Assembly (NCBI RefSeq): GCF_000316115.1
Contig: NZ_JH993797.1
Span: 4,884,486 to 4,948,485, forward strand
Length of the DNA stretch: 64,000 bases
Origin: Leptolyngbya sp. PCC 7375
Lineage (GTDB): Bacteria; Cyanobacteriota; Cyanobacteriia; Phormidesmidales; Phormidesmidaceae
Direction of reading: 5' to 3'
Shown: piece after piece, positions 8,580 to 17,215 of the stretch
Layout: the number at the start of each line of letters is the position of its first letter
Numbering within the stretch: the first letter of the stretch is position 1
Made by a program: the position numbers and the translations under genes
Notes under the pieces: generated by a model
What the model was told of the DNA's origin: nothing
The model's database searches: none
The model's input: the letters and a program-made list of their open reading frames with translations, nothing else

Positions 8580-8612
8580 GGTCAAGGCGATCTTGACTAG
8601 GGTCAAGGCGAT
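8571..8612 (+). repeat. 21-bp direct duplication overlapping a stop codon
   Basis: The same 21-bp unit, beginning CTTGACTAGGGTCAAG, occurs at 8571-8591 and 8592-8612. The first copy supplies the last codons and TAG stop of the preceding gene. Each unit holds a short inverted repeat (CTTGAC/GTCAAG). Confidence 0.8.
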
Positions 8613-8676
8613 TTCAGATTGAGTTTTTGCACAGTTATTAACGCTTCAAGACAATGGGTCATATAGCCCTACATAG

Positions 8677-8715
8677 AAAAAGCCCCGTATCTACCTACCG
8701 ATGCGGGGCTTTTTT
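8677..8715 (+). terminator. Intrinsic terminator
   Basis: AAAAAGCCCCG at 8677-8687 pairs with CGGGGCTTTTT at 8705-8715 and continues into a T run. The GC stem with flanking A and T tracts makes it potentially bidirectional. It ends the small secreted protein gene. Confidence 0.8.
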
Positions 8716-8757
8716 GGAGTTTTGTTTAAGCTAGTGCAGGCAGAAGGTGAGTTAGGT

Positions 8758-8798
8758 GCGGACGGGGTAGGCACAAGGCACTACCCCTACGGAATTCT
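8758..8798. repeat. Copy of dispersed repeat GGCACAAGGCACTACCCCTACG
   Basis: The segment contains GGGGTAGGCACAAGGCACT then ACCCCTACGGAATT. Near-identical sequence occurs at 19797-19832 and 30482-30512, with a diverged copy at 52491-52520. It sits in the short gap before the convergent gene ending at 8799. Confidence 0.6.
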
Positions 8799-10082
8799 CT
8801 ATGAGGATTCAAGGCGTCTGCGCCATTCGTCATCAATTTTGTCTCGGTTCTCAATCTCTTGGTCAATCAGGTCAGTTTCAGTGGTGTAAGCCAGGTTGTC
8901 TTTACTAACAATGGTTTCCATCGCAAACTGCTTGGCATAGTCAAGTTTGCGTTGCACCGTTCTGCCCACAAGGTTCTTACGCTGATCATTACGGTCTTCA
9001 ATTTTCTGGTTTTGTCGCTGCATTCTGAAGTAGCGAATGGCAGGGATGCCAAGAAAAGCAACGCCATAGGCTAAAAAGAGATCGCAGAGGGAGTAGACCA
9101 GATCAACAAAGCCTCCGTCGGTAAAGTCAGCAGCAATAAAACTGAGATAGATTGAGCCAACGACTAGCAATGTGCCAAGACCGATGGCAATGGCGACTTG
9201 ATTGGAGCTGGCACTGGTAAAGCGACGTTTGGCTTCTTTAAGAAATGCAGGTACTGACTGGGGTTTCTGATTTTTAGCCGTTACCTGTAGCTCGGGGAAG
9301 TAATAAACGAGGTCACCTTGAGGGCTGACGTTAGGCCGACCGTTAAAACGACTGAGGGCAGGAATGACGTAGTCTTCGAGGTCGTCATCAAGGTTAGCGT
9401 TTTCGAGATAGGGCGCCAGCTGTTCGGCAGAGACGGCACCGCGATTGTTGCGGATGACGGTTGCGATCGCACCCCAACGCCGTTCATCCAAATCCTTATT
9501 CGGGTCACCATCGCCAAACAAGAACGAATACACCCCTTCCAAAAAGTTCAGCTCACTGCCCTGACGATTGCGATCTCGTGACGAATAGTCATACTGCCGC
9601 CCATACTGCCGACGGGGGCCATAGCTAAACCAGTAAAACCAATCCCGACCAATCCACAGCCAAGGATTAAACCCTATACCGCCACTATAGCTGCCACCGC
9701 GATTATCATCCTCCCGCTGGGACTGCATGCTAATTTGAATCGCAATGATGGCCGCAAATACCAGCACCACCGCCAGAATCAACATGAGGCCAAAGGAAAT
9801 GCGAATCAGGTAAAACAGAACCGCCCAAATTTTTTCCCAGGTTTCCTGCCAGCGCAGTTGCCAATATTGATTACGCAGAATTGCTCGAAACTGAGGGGAA
9901 AACTCATAGGCAATGTCCCCCGTCTCAGACACTTGCATGTGGGCCTGGGTTTCAGATGCTAAGGCCAAAACCCCAGCTTCCGCCTGGCTAATATTGAGAC
10001 CAGTTTTAGCAGCCACATCACCTACGGTTACCCGATATCTCAGGGTTTCGACCGCTTTCATGATGTCTTTATTTAGCTCCAT
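8799..10082 (-). CDS. Multi-domain membrane protein of unknown function
   Basis: A 427-residue protein. Residues 1-70 look like a small winged-helix-type domain (VGDVAAKTGLNISQAEAGVLALASE), followed by a membrane segment (SFGLMLILAVVLVFAAIIAIQI) and a Trp/Tyr-rich linker (GFNPWLWIGRDWFYWFSYGPRRQYG). A second helical domain resembling the first follows (GAVSAEQLAPYLENANLDDDLEDYVIPALSRF), then two more membrane segments near 295-350 and a charged C-terminus. The duplicated helical domain around membrane segments is visible; a biochemical role is not. I do not recognise a named family. Confidence 0.65.
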   Translation of the reverse strand: MELNKDIMKAVETLRYRVTVGDVAAKTGLNISQAEAGVLALASETQAHMQVSETGDIAYEFSPQFRAILRNQYWQLRWQETWEKIWAVLFYLIRISFGLMLILAVVLVFAAIIAIQISMQSQREDDNRGGSYSGGIGFNPWLWIGRDWFYWFSYGPRRQYGRQYDYSSRDRNRQGSELNFLEGVYSFLFGDGDPNKDLDERRWGAIATVIRNNRGAVSAEQLAPYLENANLDDDLEDYVIPALSRFNGRPNVSPQGDLVYYFPELQVTAKNQKPQSVPAFLKEAKRRFTSASSNQVAIAIGLGTLLVVGSIYLSFIAADFTDGGFVDLVYSLCDLFLAYGVAFLGIPAIRYFRMQRQNQKIEDRNDQRKNLVGRTVQRKLDYAKQFAMETIVSKDNLAYTTETDLIDQEIENRDKIDDEWRRRLESS

Positions 10083-10235
10083 AGGTTCCTTTAGGGGCCT
10101 TATTGTAGCGATGATTCTTAGTATAGAAAGCCTTATCGATCATCTGCCATGACGGTAAAGGTGTGGGTTTCCATATCCATATAATCCACCACTTGAGAAG
10201 GTAATGTAGGCGGAGCGCTCTGCCAGATCTCAAAC

Positions 10236-10270
10236 ACCAAAAAGGCTGAATGACTTAGCATCCAGCCTTT
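10236..10270 (-). terminator. Intrinsic terminator of the CurT-like gene
   Basis: On the minus strand AAAGGCTG and CAGCCTTT form the stem (10241-10248 with 10263-10270) followed by a T tract. It lies about 55 bp past the stop of the gene at 10325. Confidence 0.65.
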
Positions 10271-10324
10271 CCAGATTTTTCAATGTGCATCAAAATGTTG
10301 GGAATTGTAGTCAATCAGTAGCAA

Positions 10325-10705
10325 CTATTTATTGCCAGTAATCTGATCCTTGACATCCCCCAAACTGCTCAGTAACTCGCTGCGATTGCTGGCTTTTAGC
10401 AAAAAGCGATAGATAAACCAGCCCGTATAAATCAGACCAATAAGCTCCATCGTAGGAGCTAGTACTGGGATATCGTTAATCGACGCCAAGACAGCAAAGG
10501 TTAGTTTGATGGCAATGAGGGCACCGAAGACTAGACCAATAACTGTGATTGGCCGTTTGTACTCATTAAATGTCTCAACTACGTAAGTCGGTGAATCCCC
10601 AAGTACACTTGCAACCTTAGCCAGAATTTCTTTGGCCTGTTCAGTGGTATCGGTCGTACTTTGAGTTGTTACGTTCTCTTCAGGGGGATTGATATCGGTG
10701 CTCAT
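10325..10705 (-). CDS. curT: CAAD/CurT-type thylakoid membrane-curvature protein
   Basis: A 126-residue protein with a polar N-terminus, an amphipathic helix (EQAKEILAKVASVLGDSPTYVVETFNEY), two adjacent membrane segments (VIGLVFGALIAIKLTFAVLASI and LAPTMELIGLIYTGWFIYRFLL) and a terminal amphipathic helix (NRSELLSSLGDVKDQITGNK). This order and the IGLIYTGWFIYRFLL motif mark the CAAD domain of CURT1/CurT proteins, which bend thylakoid membrane edges. The frame extends to 10759, but ATG 10705 (MSTDINPPEE) gives the family's usual size. CAAD domains also occur fused to aminoacyl-tRNA synthetases; this copy is free-standing. Confidence 0.75.
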   Translation of the reverse strand: MSTDINPPEENVTTQSTTDTTEQAKEILAKVASVLGDSPTYVVETFNEYKRPITVIGLVFGALIAIKLTFAVLASINDIPVLAPTMELIGLIYTGWFIYRFLLKASNRSELLSSLGDVKDQITGNK

Positions 10706-11206
10706 CTTTATATGAAGTATTAACAACCTAGGAGCGGATTTCCCTCGCTCATTTGCCATGCGGCTAATGAACCAGCTTAGCTATCAGCTTCTGAAGCTAA
10801 ACTAGAGTTAGCCCAAATGCAAGCTGCCAACCGCGCATTAGGCACATGCCAGATCTTGCATAGCTGTGTGCAAACCAATGCACTTTAAAATAGTTTATTC
10901 TGACTTCATAGAAAAATATTATCGTTCATCGACATATAGTCAATTTCAATCATTGACCCCGATGCATTATCAAAACATTTCAATTTGAGACTGCTTTGCC
11001 GTTGAGATGGATGTCATGACTAAAATGAGAGCTACCGAATTCTGCAAGGGCTTATCGAAACCATCTACGGCGAGCTGAAAGGTCTTAAACCTAGCCAGCT
11101 CAAGCAACTACGTCGCCTATATCATCAGCGCATTCCGGGTAGTCAAATCACTAACCGTGAATTTGCCCAGCGTCTGGCTGCCATCAGTACTGATATCAAT
11201 CAGCCA

Positions 11207-12742
11207 GTGTGTACTTATATTGACCGGCGGGGTCATGTCATCCGCGTCGGTGTTGGCTCCCCACGGCAAACTCAGATACCAGCTATGGAGTTACCACGAT
11301 ATGGTGCCGAGCGACTGAGTGGTATTCGCTGCATTGCCACTCAACTGAAACAGGAACCACCGGGAAATGCTGCGTTGACAGCCATGGCCCTACAGCGGTT
11401 GGATGCGCTAGTGCTGCTGACGCTAACCGGCAGCGGTTTTCAGCGTAAGGGCGGTGGTGCCACCGGTTATATTAGTGAGGCTTACTTGGCCCATTTAATT
11501 CCCGATGAAACCCAGCGCTGGTCAGTATCAGAGCCAATGGATTTGGAAAGCATCAGTCTGGAAGATTTTACTGACTTGACTGAAGGTTTAGAGGAGGAAT
11601 TTCGGCGTCTGTTTGTGGCGCAGCAAGTAGATGCGAGCCACGACCGGGTGTTGCTAGTGGGTTTACAAACCGATCGGATCTCTACCCGACGCTTTAAAAG
11701 CGGGCTGAAAGAAATCATTCGACTCGTGGAAACTGCCGGTGGCGAAGTTTTAGAAACCCTCAAGCAAAAGCGGGCTAAACCTCACCCTCAAACTGTGCTG
11801 GGGGCGGGTAAGGTCGATGAGGTGGCCCTAAAGGCTCAAACCTTTGGTGCAAGTTTAGTGGTCTTTGATCGGGATCTATCTCCAGCCCAGGTACGCAGCC
11901 TGGAGCAACGGATTGGAGTGCGAGTAGTGGATCGTACTGAGCTGATTTTAGATATTTTTGCCCAGCGGGCGCGGACAGGTGCGGGCAAGTTGCAGGTGGA
12001 GCTGGCTCAGTTGGAATATCAGCTGCCGAAGCTGACGGGGCGCGGTCAGGCGATGTCTCGACTGGGGGGTGGTATTGGTACCCGTGGTCCTGGAGAGACG
12101 AAGCTGGAAACTGAACGACGGGCCATTCAAAAACGAATTACGCGACTACAGCGAGAGGTAAATCAGTTACAGGCTCATCGTTCGCGGCTGCGACAGAATC
12201 GACAGCATCATCGGGTGCCTTCTGTTGCCGTGGTGGGCTACACGAATGCAGGTAAGTCTACGTTGTTGAATACGCTGACCAATGCGGATATTTATGCTGC
12301 AGATCAGTTGTTTGCGACGTTAGATCCAACAACAAAAAAATTGTCCGTGGTGGATAGTGACACCCATGAGAAACGGTCTATGGTTCTGACCGATACCGTG
12401 GGGTTTATTCAAGATTTGCCACCTTCTCTTATGGATGCATTTCGAGCCACGTTAGAAGAAGTTACCGAAGCAGATGCGCTGATGCATGTGGTGGATTTGT
12501 CTCATCCGGCTTGGCAAGATCATATTCGCTCGGTAATGGGGATTTTGGGACAAATGCCAACAACACCGGGGCCAATTTTATTGGTGTTTAACAAATTGGA
12601 TGCAGTGGATAGTGATACTCTTGCTGTTGCTAAGGATGAGTATCCCCAGGCATTGTTTATTTCAGCTGCGCAGAAGCTAGGGTTGGAGACGTTGCGACAG
12701 CGTTTGGTGCAGTTGGTAGATTATGCTGTGGCAGGCCAGTAA
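11207..12742 (+). CDS. hflX: GTPase HflX, ribosome-associated
   Basis: HflX binds the 50S subunit and splits stalled ribosomes. The HflX N-terminal domain (LLVGLQTDR, TVLGAGKVDEVALKAQ, VVFDRDLSPAQVRSLEQ, RVVDRTELILDIFAQRARTGAGKLQVELAQL) is followed by a helical linker with the Gly-rich GGGIGTRGPGETKLE, and a GTPase domain with G1 GYTNAGKST (about residues 343-351), G3 DTVG and G4 NKLD. The first canonical start in this frame is GTG 11207. However, the reading frame continues upstream to 11054 with HflX-like sequence (ETIYGELKGLKPSQLKQL) and has no ATG, GTG or TTG before the TAA at 11021, so the true start is unresolved. Confidence 0.9.
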   Translation: MCTYIDRRGHVIRVGVGSPRQTQIPAMELPRYGAERLSGIRCIATQLKQEPPGNAALTAMALQRLDALVLLTLTGSGFQRKGGGATGYISEAYLAHLIPDETQRWSVSEPMDLESISLEDFTDLTEGLEEEFRRLFVAQQVDASHDRVLLVGLQTDRISTRRFKSGLKEIIRLVETAGGEVLETLKQKRAKPHPQTVLGAGKVDEVALKAQTFGASLVVFDRDLSPAQVRSLEQRIGVRVVDRTELILDIFAQRARTGAGKLQVELAQLEYQLPKLTGRGQAMSRLGGGIGTRGPGETKLETERRAIQKRITRLQREVNQLQAHRSRLRQNRQHHRVPSVAVVGYTNAGKSTLLNTLTNADIYAADQLFATLDPTTKKLSVVDSDTHEKRSMVLTDTVGFIQDLPPSLMDAFRATLEEVTEADALMHVVDLSHPAWQDHIRSVMGILGQMPTTPGPILLVFNKLDAVDSDTLAVAKDEYPQALFISAAQKLGLETLRQRLVQLVDYAVAGQ

Positions 12743-12991
12743 AGACCTGGTCAATAGCAGCGATAGATTTTGCAAAATTTGAGATGAAGAAGCCAGACCT
12801 GAGGCCGATAAAGTGCCATTCCTCACAATATCCTCACACTTCCCGCGTAGTCTAAAGATGTTGAAAATGCTGATTCAGCCTGCTGTTAAATGATTTCAGC
12901 TCACAGTTGTCATCTTAGGCATAGCGTCACAAGACAGCCAAACCCGATGACCGTTGTATCAGTATTTAGCTGTATTAGGAGATAACCCATC

Positions 12992-13123
12992 ATGATCCGC
13001 ATAAATGGCAACTCTCTTAAATGGAAACCCCTGAAGTGGTGGCTATTGGCATTAATGGCCCTAATTTGGGCGTTATGGGTTAGTCAAAATCCATATTTGA
13101 TTAGACCCGTTTATCTGTTGTAA
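12992..13123 (+). CDS. Small single-pass membrane protein (43 aa)
   Basis: A short ORF with a good ribosome-binding site (TTAGGAGATAACCCATC before the ATG). It encodes 43 residues: a basic N-terminus (NSLKWKPLKWW), one membrane segment (LLALMALIWALWVSQNPYLI) and a short tail. The positive-inside pattern suggests an N-in small membrane protein. Function unknown; it stands alone between hflX and pfkA. Confidence 0.5.
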   Translation: MIRINGNSLKWKPLKWWLLALMALIWALWVSQNPYLIRPVYLL

Positions 13124-13329
13124 CATCTTGAAACTGTTTTGTCGGTAGGCCACACCAGCAATGGCTCTATCGCCTATATTGTGGTTAGAAAATCACAATT
13201 ATCATTTCCTGAACCAGCTACAGGGCAGTGGGTTCCCAATTACTGTCCCAACTTAGGTGAGTGGCTCAATATATTTAATCGTTACAAAGCTATCAACCGT
13301 CTCTATCCATCAAATTATTTAGCGCTCTA

Positions 13330-14535
13330 ATGACCTCTAAAGTGACTAAAAACATTGGCATTCTTACCAGTGGTGGTGATTGCCCTGGTCTCAATGCAGC
13401 GATTCGTGCTGTTGTTAAATGTGCAACCCAACGGCAATGGCAGGTCTATGGTATTCCCTACGGTACTCAAGGCTTGATTAACTTAGAGCAGGGCAACTGT
13501 TCGAGACAGGATATTCAATTGCGAGACCATGGGTTTGATATTCCAGGGCTGCTGCATGGTATCGATATTCTTCAGTTTCTCAGTGGTAGTATGCTGGGTG
13601 CCTTAAGCAACGGTGACCCCAGCAATCCTGATATTGCTCGTGAGATGTTAGAGGGGTACCGATTGCTCGATTTAGATGCCTTAATTACCTTGGGGGGAGA
13701 TGGCAGCTTAAATATTATTTCTGATTTAGCACAACAGGGTAATTGGAACTGGATTGCGATTCCTAAAACCATCGATAACGATGTGCCGTTTACTGAACAG
13801 TCACTGGGGTTTGATACAACTGTTGATACGGTGACGCATGCCCTATATGATCTTACATTTACGGCGGCCAGCCATAATCGCATTATGGTTGTTCAGGTCA
13901 TGGGGCGGGATGCCGGTCATCTAGCACTACGGGCGGGTGTTGCTGGAGGAGCCGATATGATTTTGATTCCAGAACTCACTCCACAGATTAATGACAAGCT
14001 ACTGGATGGTATCTGTAGAAAAATTGTACAGCTGCGTCAGACTGATCGGCAGTTTGCCCTAGTGGTCTTGTCTGAAGGGGTGTGTAATCAAAATGGGGTT
14101 AGGGAAAAATACATTGGCGATACCCTGGCACAACAGATTCAGGCCCATGCTCAGCAACTGTGTGAGACAAATCAACCTGAATTTTGTCATTTACAGGCAT
14201 TAGAAACTAGAGCCACAATCCTTGGTCATATTCAACGCAGTAGTATGCCATCATCGCTTGATCGGCTGATTGCAGCAGCCTTTGGGTGTAAGGCAGTGGA
14301 ATTGATTGCAGCTGAGAACTATCAGCAATTAGTAGTCTGGTCCCATGGGCATGCAGACAGTAAACCCTTAGATCAGGTGATACCGCGAATTAAACGGTGT
14401 CATTTAGAGCACCGCTGTCCTAGCCCGGTGGCATTGGATGATCCATGGATAAAAACAGCGCGGAATTTAGGTGTTTACATGGGCGAAACTATCAATAAAC
14501 CTGAGAAAACAAACTTAACTTTTGCCAAACGCTGA
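13330..14535 (+). CDS. pfkA: 6-phosphofructokinase
   Basis: A 401-residue phosphofructokinase phosphorylating fructose 6-phosphate in glycolysis. Visible motifs are GILTSGGDCPGLNAAIR (N-terminal phosphoryl-donor loop), LGGDGS at 121-126, the catalytic PKTIDNDV at 145-152, and MGRDAGHLALRAG. Gly at the GGDG position points to ATP rather than pyrophosphate as donor. The Lys in PKTIDND is the residue found in pyrophosphate enzymes and in many cyanobacterial and long-type bacterial PFKs, so the donor call is likely but not certain. The C-terminal extension of about 60 residues exceeds the 320-residue E. coli type. Confidence 0.9.
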   Translation: MTSKVTKNIGILTSGGDCPGLNAAIRAVVKCATQRQWQVYGIPYGTQGLINLEQGNCSRQDIQLRDHGFDIPGLLHGIDILQFLSGSMLGALSNGDPSNPDIAREMLEGYRLLDLDALITLGGDGSLNIISDLAQQGNWNWIAIPKTIDNDVPFTEQSLGFDTTVDTVTHALYDLTFTAASHNRIMVVQVMGRDAGHLALRAGVAGGADMILIPELTPQINDKLLDGICRKIVQLRQTDRQFALVVLSEGVCNQNGVREKYIGDTLAQQIQAHAQQLCETNQPEFCHLQALETRATILGHIQRSSMPSSLDRLIAAAFGCKAVELIAAENYQQLVVWSHGHADSKPLDQVIPRIKRCHLEHRCPSPVALDDPWIKTARNLGVYMGETINKPEKTNLTFAKR

Positions 14536-15025
14536 TCTGAAAACATTGCTTACTGGGAGACTAAAGAAGCCTAACTGTTTCATGTATGGTTAGTTGCTGC
14601 TGCCATGGAGACTCAATGCTGTTGATTGAGCTACTACAATGCTAGATGATGTATCTTGGGTGATTCATGCTTGAATTGTGGCCTTTGTGGCTCTATCCAG
14701 GCTAGAAACAACTGATGAATTGTGCTCCCATAGCCGCGTCATCGTTCGCTGTTGGGCTGAATATTCGTGAGAAATACCTGACCTGTTTGTGTCTGTGTTT
14801 CTAGGTCACAGCAATAACTTGGAGAAATAATTGTCTCCTCAGAAATGATGTACATACCACCTTTGACAACAGATTCTCCGTCTATACATGGATGCAACTG
14901 GTTACTTTAAACCATGAATCAGATATAAACTCACTGGAATCGTATTTGTAGCGTAAGCGTCAGTTCAAATACAGCTAAAAACTGATAATCTTCCTGATAG
15001 CGTCTGCTAAGGCACCAGGGAACCC
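14536..15025. other. 490-bp intergenic region upstream of the ABC transporter operon
   Basis: No gene or RNA recognised. Frames are short and stop-rich. It must hold the promoter of the three-gene transporter operon starting at 15026. Confidence 0.4.
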
Positions 15026-16285
15026 ATGACTCAAAACTCGCTCAAGCGCATGTTTTTTAAGCGACGGCAGGTACTTAGAGGTGTCACTGGGCTGAGTGCA
15101 GCTCTGTTGACATCTAAGCTAGCCGGTTGTGCCACCACCACCGATAGTGACGCCACACCGGCTGTTGCTGGAGAAACAGCCTCTTCTAGTGAACCGATTA
15201 AGTTAGGTCTGATTGCTGCCATTACAGGGCCTTCAGCGGTGTCAGGTGAATCGATTACGAGAGGATTGACCATTGCCCTAGAAAAAATTAACGCGAGTGG
15301 TGGCGTCATGGGGGGGCGTCCTTTAGAACTTGTCATTCGTGACGATGAATCCACCCCGGCTAAGGGAGTAGCGGCGGCTCGGGAATTGATTGAACAGGAA
15401 AAAGTAGCGCTGGTTTTTGGCGGCTTAGATTCTCCCGTATCCCTGGCCATGTTGCCTGTTTTCCACGAGTTAGAAGTTCCCTACATGGGTGTGTGGGCAG
15501 CGGCCACAGGCATTACCCGCAACGAATTTGACCCCAACTTTGCCTTTCGAGTCTCGGCTAACGACAATATTGTAGACAGTTACCTAATGCGCTACGCCAA
15601 GCAAGAATTAGGGGCCACTAAGGTGGGTTTAGTGCTGATCAACAACCCTTGGGGTGAATCGAATCAGGCTGGGTTTGAGGAATGGGCACCGAAGTATGAC
15701 CTGGACATTGTTGGCATTGAAAAGTTCAACGATGGGGACACCGATATTTCTCCCCAGTTAGGTCGTTTGCAGGAGGGTGGGGCCGAAGCACTGCTGATGG
15801 TGGCTAACGCCGCCCCTTCAGCGGTAGCGATGAAGTCTTTGCTGCGTCTGGGCTGGGATGTGCCGGTTGTCTCCCATTGGGGACCGACGGGGGGACGTTT
15901 CCCTGAATTGGCTGGTGAGGAAGCAGCGGCTCGGGTGGTGTTTATGCAGACCTATAGCTTCTTTGATGCTGAAGGAGAGCGCTCGGAAGCACTGATGAGC
16001 AAGTTGCAAGAGAAATATGATGTCAAGGGGCCAGAGGATGTCATTGCTCCAGTGGGAACGGCCAATGCCTATGACGCGATGAATCTGGTTGCCCTGGCCA
16101 TAGATACGGCAGAGAGCTTAGACGGACCCACCTTGCGAGACTCTTTTTATGATCTGCCAACCTATGAAGGTCTGATTAAAACCTATGAGCAGTCCTTTTC
16201 GCCCGATAACCACGATGCCCTGAACGAAGACGATTATATTCTGGTGCAGTGGAAAGATAACAAATTAGTCCCCTTCCAAGGGTAA
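15026..16285 (+). CDS. Branched-chain amino acid-type ABC transporter substrate-binding lipoprotein
   Basis: A 419-residue periplasmic-binding protein of the LivK/UrtA type. The N-terminus has a KRRQVLRG twin-arginine-like motif, a hydrophobic stretch and the lipobox LAGC, so the protein is likely a lipoprotein. The binding domain starts with IKLGLIAAITGPSAVSGESITRGLTIALEKINASGGVMGGRPLELVIRDDES, characteristic of the family. It is the first gene of an operon with the permease at 16317 (31-bp gap) and the fused permease-ATPase at 17216. Substrate could be branched-chain amino acids, urea, amides or another small solute. Confidence 0.87.
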   Translation: MTQNSLKRMFFKRRQVLRGVTGLSAALLTSKLAGCATTTDSDATPAVAGETASSSEPIKLGLIAAITGPSAVSGESITRGLTIALEKINASGGVMGGRPLELVIRDDESTPAKGVAAARELIEQEKVALVFGGLDSPVSLAMLPVFHELEVPYMGVWAAATGITRNEFDPNFAFRVSANDNIVDSYLMRYAKQELGATKVGLVLINNPWGESNQAGFEEWAPKYDLDIVGIEKFNDGDTDISPQLGRLQEGGAEALLMVANAAPSAVAMKSLLRLGWDVPVVSHWGPTGGRFPELAGEEAAARVVFMQTYSFFDAEGERSEALMSKLQEKYDVKGPEDVIAPVGTANAYDAMNLVALAIDTAESLDGPTLRDSFYDLPTYEGLIKTYEQSFSPDNHDALNEDDYILVQWKDNKLVPFQG

Positions 16286-16316
16286 AGGTGCTGGGTAAAA
16301 ACACTGGGTAAATGCA

Positions 16317-17186
16317 ATGTGGTCTCAACTGATCCTTTCAGGGATTGCTGTTGGTAGTCTGTATGGCTTGGTAGCTCTGGGCTTTCAGATTACCTATGCG
16401 GTCTCGAAGACGATGAATTTTTCCCAGGGCGCTTCTGTGATGGTGGGGGCTGTCTTGTGCTACAGCCTGAACATCACCCTGGGAGTGCCTGCCTGGTTGG
16501 CAGTGCCGATCACGTTGGTGGCGGCCTTTGGGTTAGGCCTGCTGATTGAGCGGTTTGTGGTCCGTCCCTTTTCGGAGGGGGGTTCCAACAGTTGGCTATT
16601 AACAACCATCGCCCTGGGCATCATTCTCGAAAATCTTGCCATGCTCACATTTGGCAAAGAGACACGGGGTTACCCTTCTGCCTGGGCAGAAACGCCAGTC
16701 CAACTGCTGGGGTTTGGTGTGTTTCCCGTAGAGCTGCTGATTCCGGTGGTGGGGTTGGCGGTTGCGATCGCACTCCGTATCCTATTTACACAAACTCTCT
16801 TAGGCAAAGCCCTACAGGCCGTCAGCGAGAGCCATAATACGGCTCGGCTGATGGGCATTCCGGTGGAGCGAATGATCAGCGTTACCTTTGGCATGTCTAC
16901 CGCACTGGCCGCGTTGGCAGGTATGTTAATCGCGCCCGTTAGCAATGTTTCAGCCACCATGGGCACGCTGCTGGGTTTAAAAGCGTTTGCCACAGCCATC
17001 ATCGGTGGCTTGGCGAATCCCTGGGGAGTTATGGTGGCGGGCATTCTATACGGTTTAGTGGAATCGGCAGCCGCCGGTCTCTTGGGGGGTAGCTATCGCG
17101 AGATCATTGGCTTTGCAGTGGTGATTTTGATGCTGGCGCTACGACCCTATGGTCTATTTGGTCAGGCTCAGGTGAAGAAAGTTTAG
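16317..17186 (+). CDS. Branched-chain amino acid-type ABC permease (LivH-like)
   Basis: A 289-residue inner-membrane permease with about eight hydrophobic segments. The opening LILSGIAVGSLYGLVALGFQITYAVSKTMNFSQG and the coupling-loop region LLGKALQAVSESHNTARLMGIPVERMI are typical of LivH. It should pair with the LivM-like domain of the next protein to form the channel. It is the middle gene of a compact operon with 30-bp spacings. Confidence 0.88.
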   Translation: MWSQLILSGIAVGSLYGLVALGFQITYAVSKTMNFSQGASVMVGAVLCYSLNITLGVPAWLAVPITLVAAFGLGLLIERFVVRPFSEGGSNSWLLTTIALGIILENLAMLTFGKETRGYPSAWAETPVQLLGFGVFPVELLIPVVGLAVAIALRILFTQTLLGKALQAVSESHNTARLMGIPVERMISVTFGMSTALAALAGMLIAPVSNVSATMGTLLGLKAFATAIIGGLANPWGVMVAGILYGLVESAAAGLLGGSYREIIGFAVVILMLALRPYGLFGQAQVKKV

Positions 17187-17215
17187 ATGGTCATACTCAG
17201 GATTAGGGCATCAAC

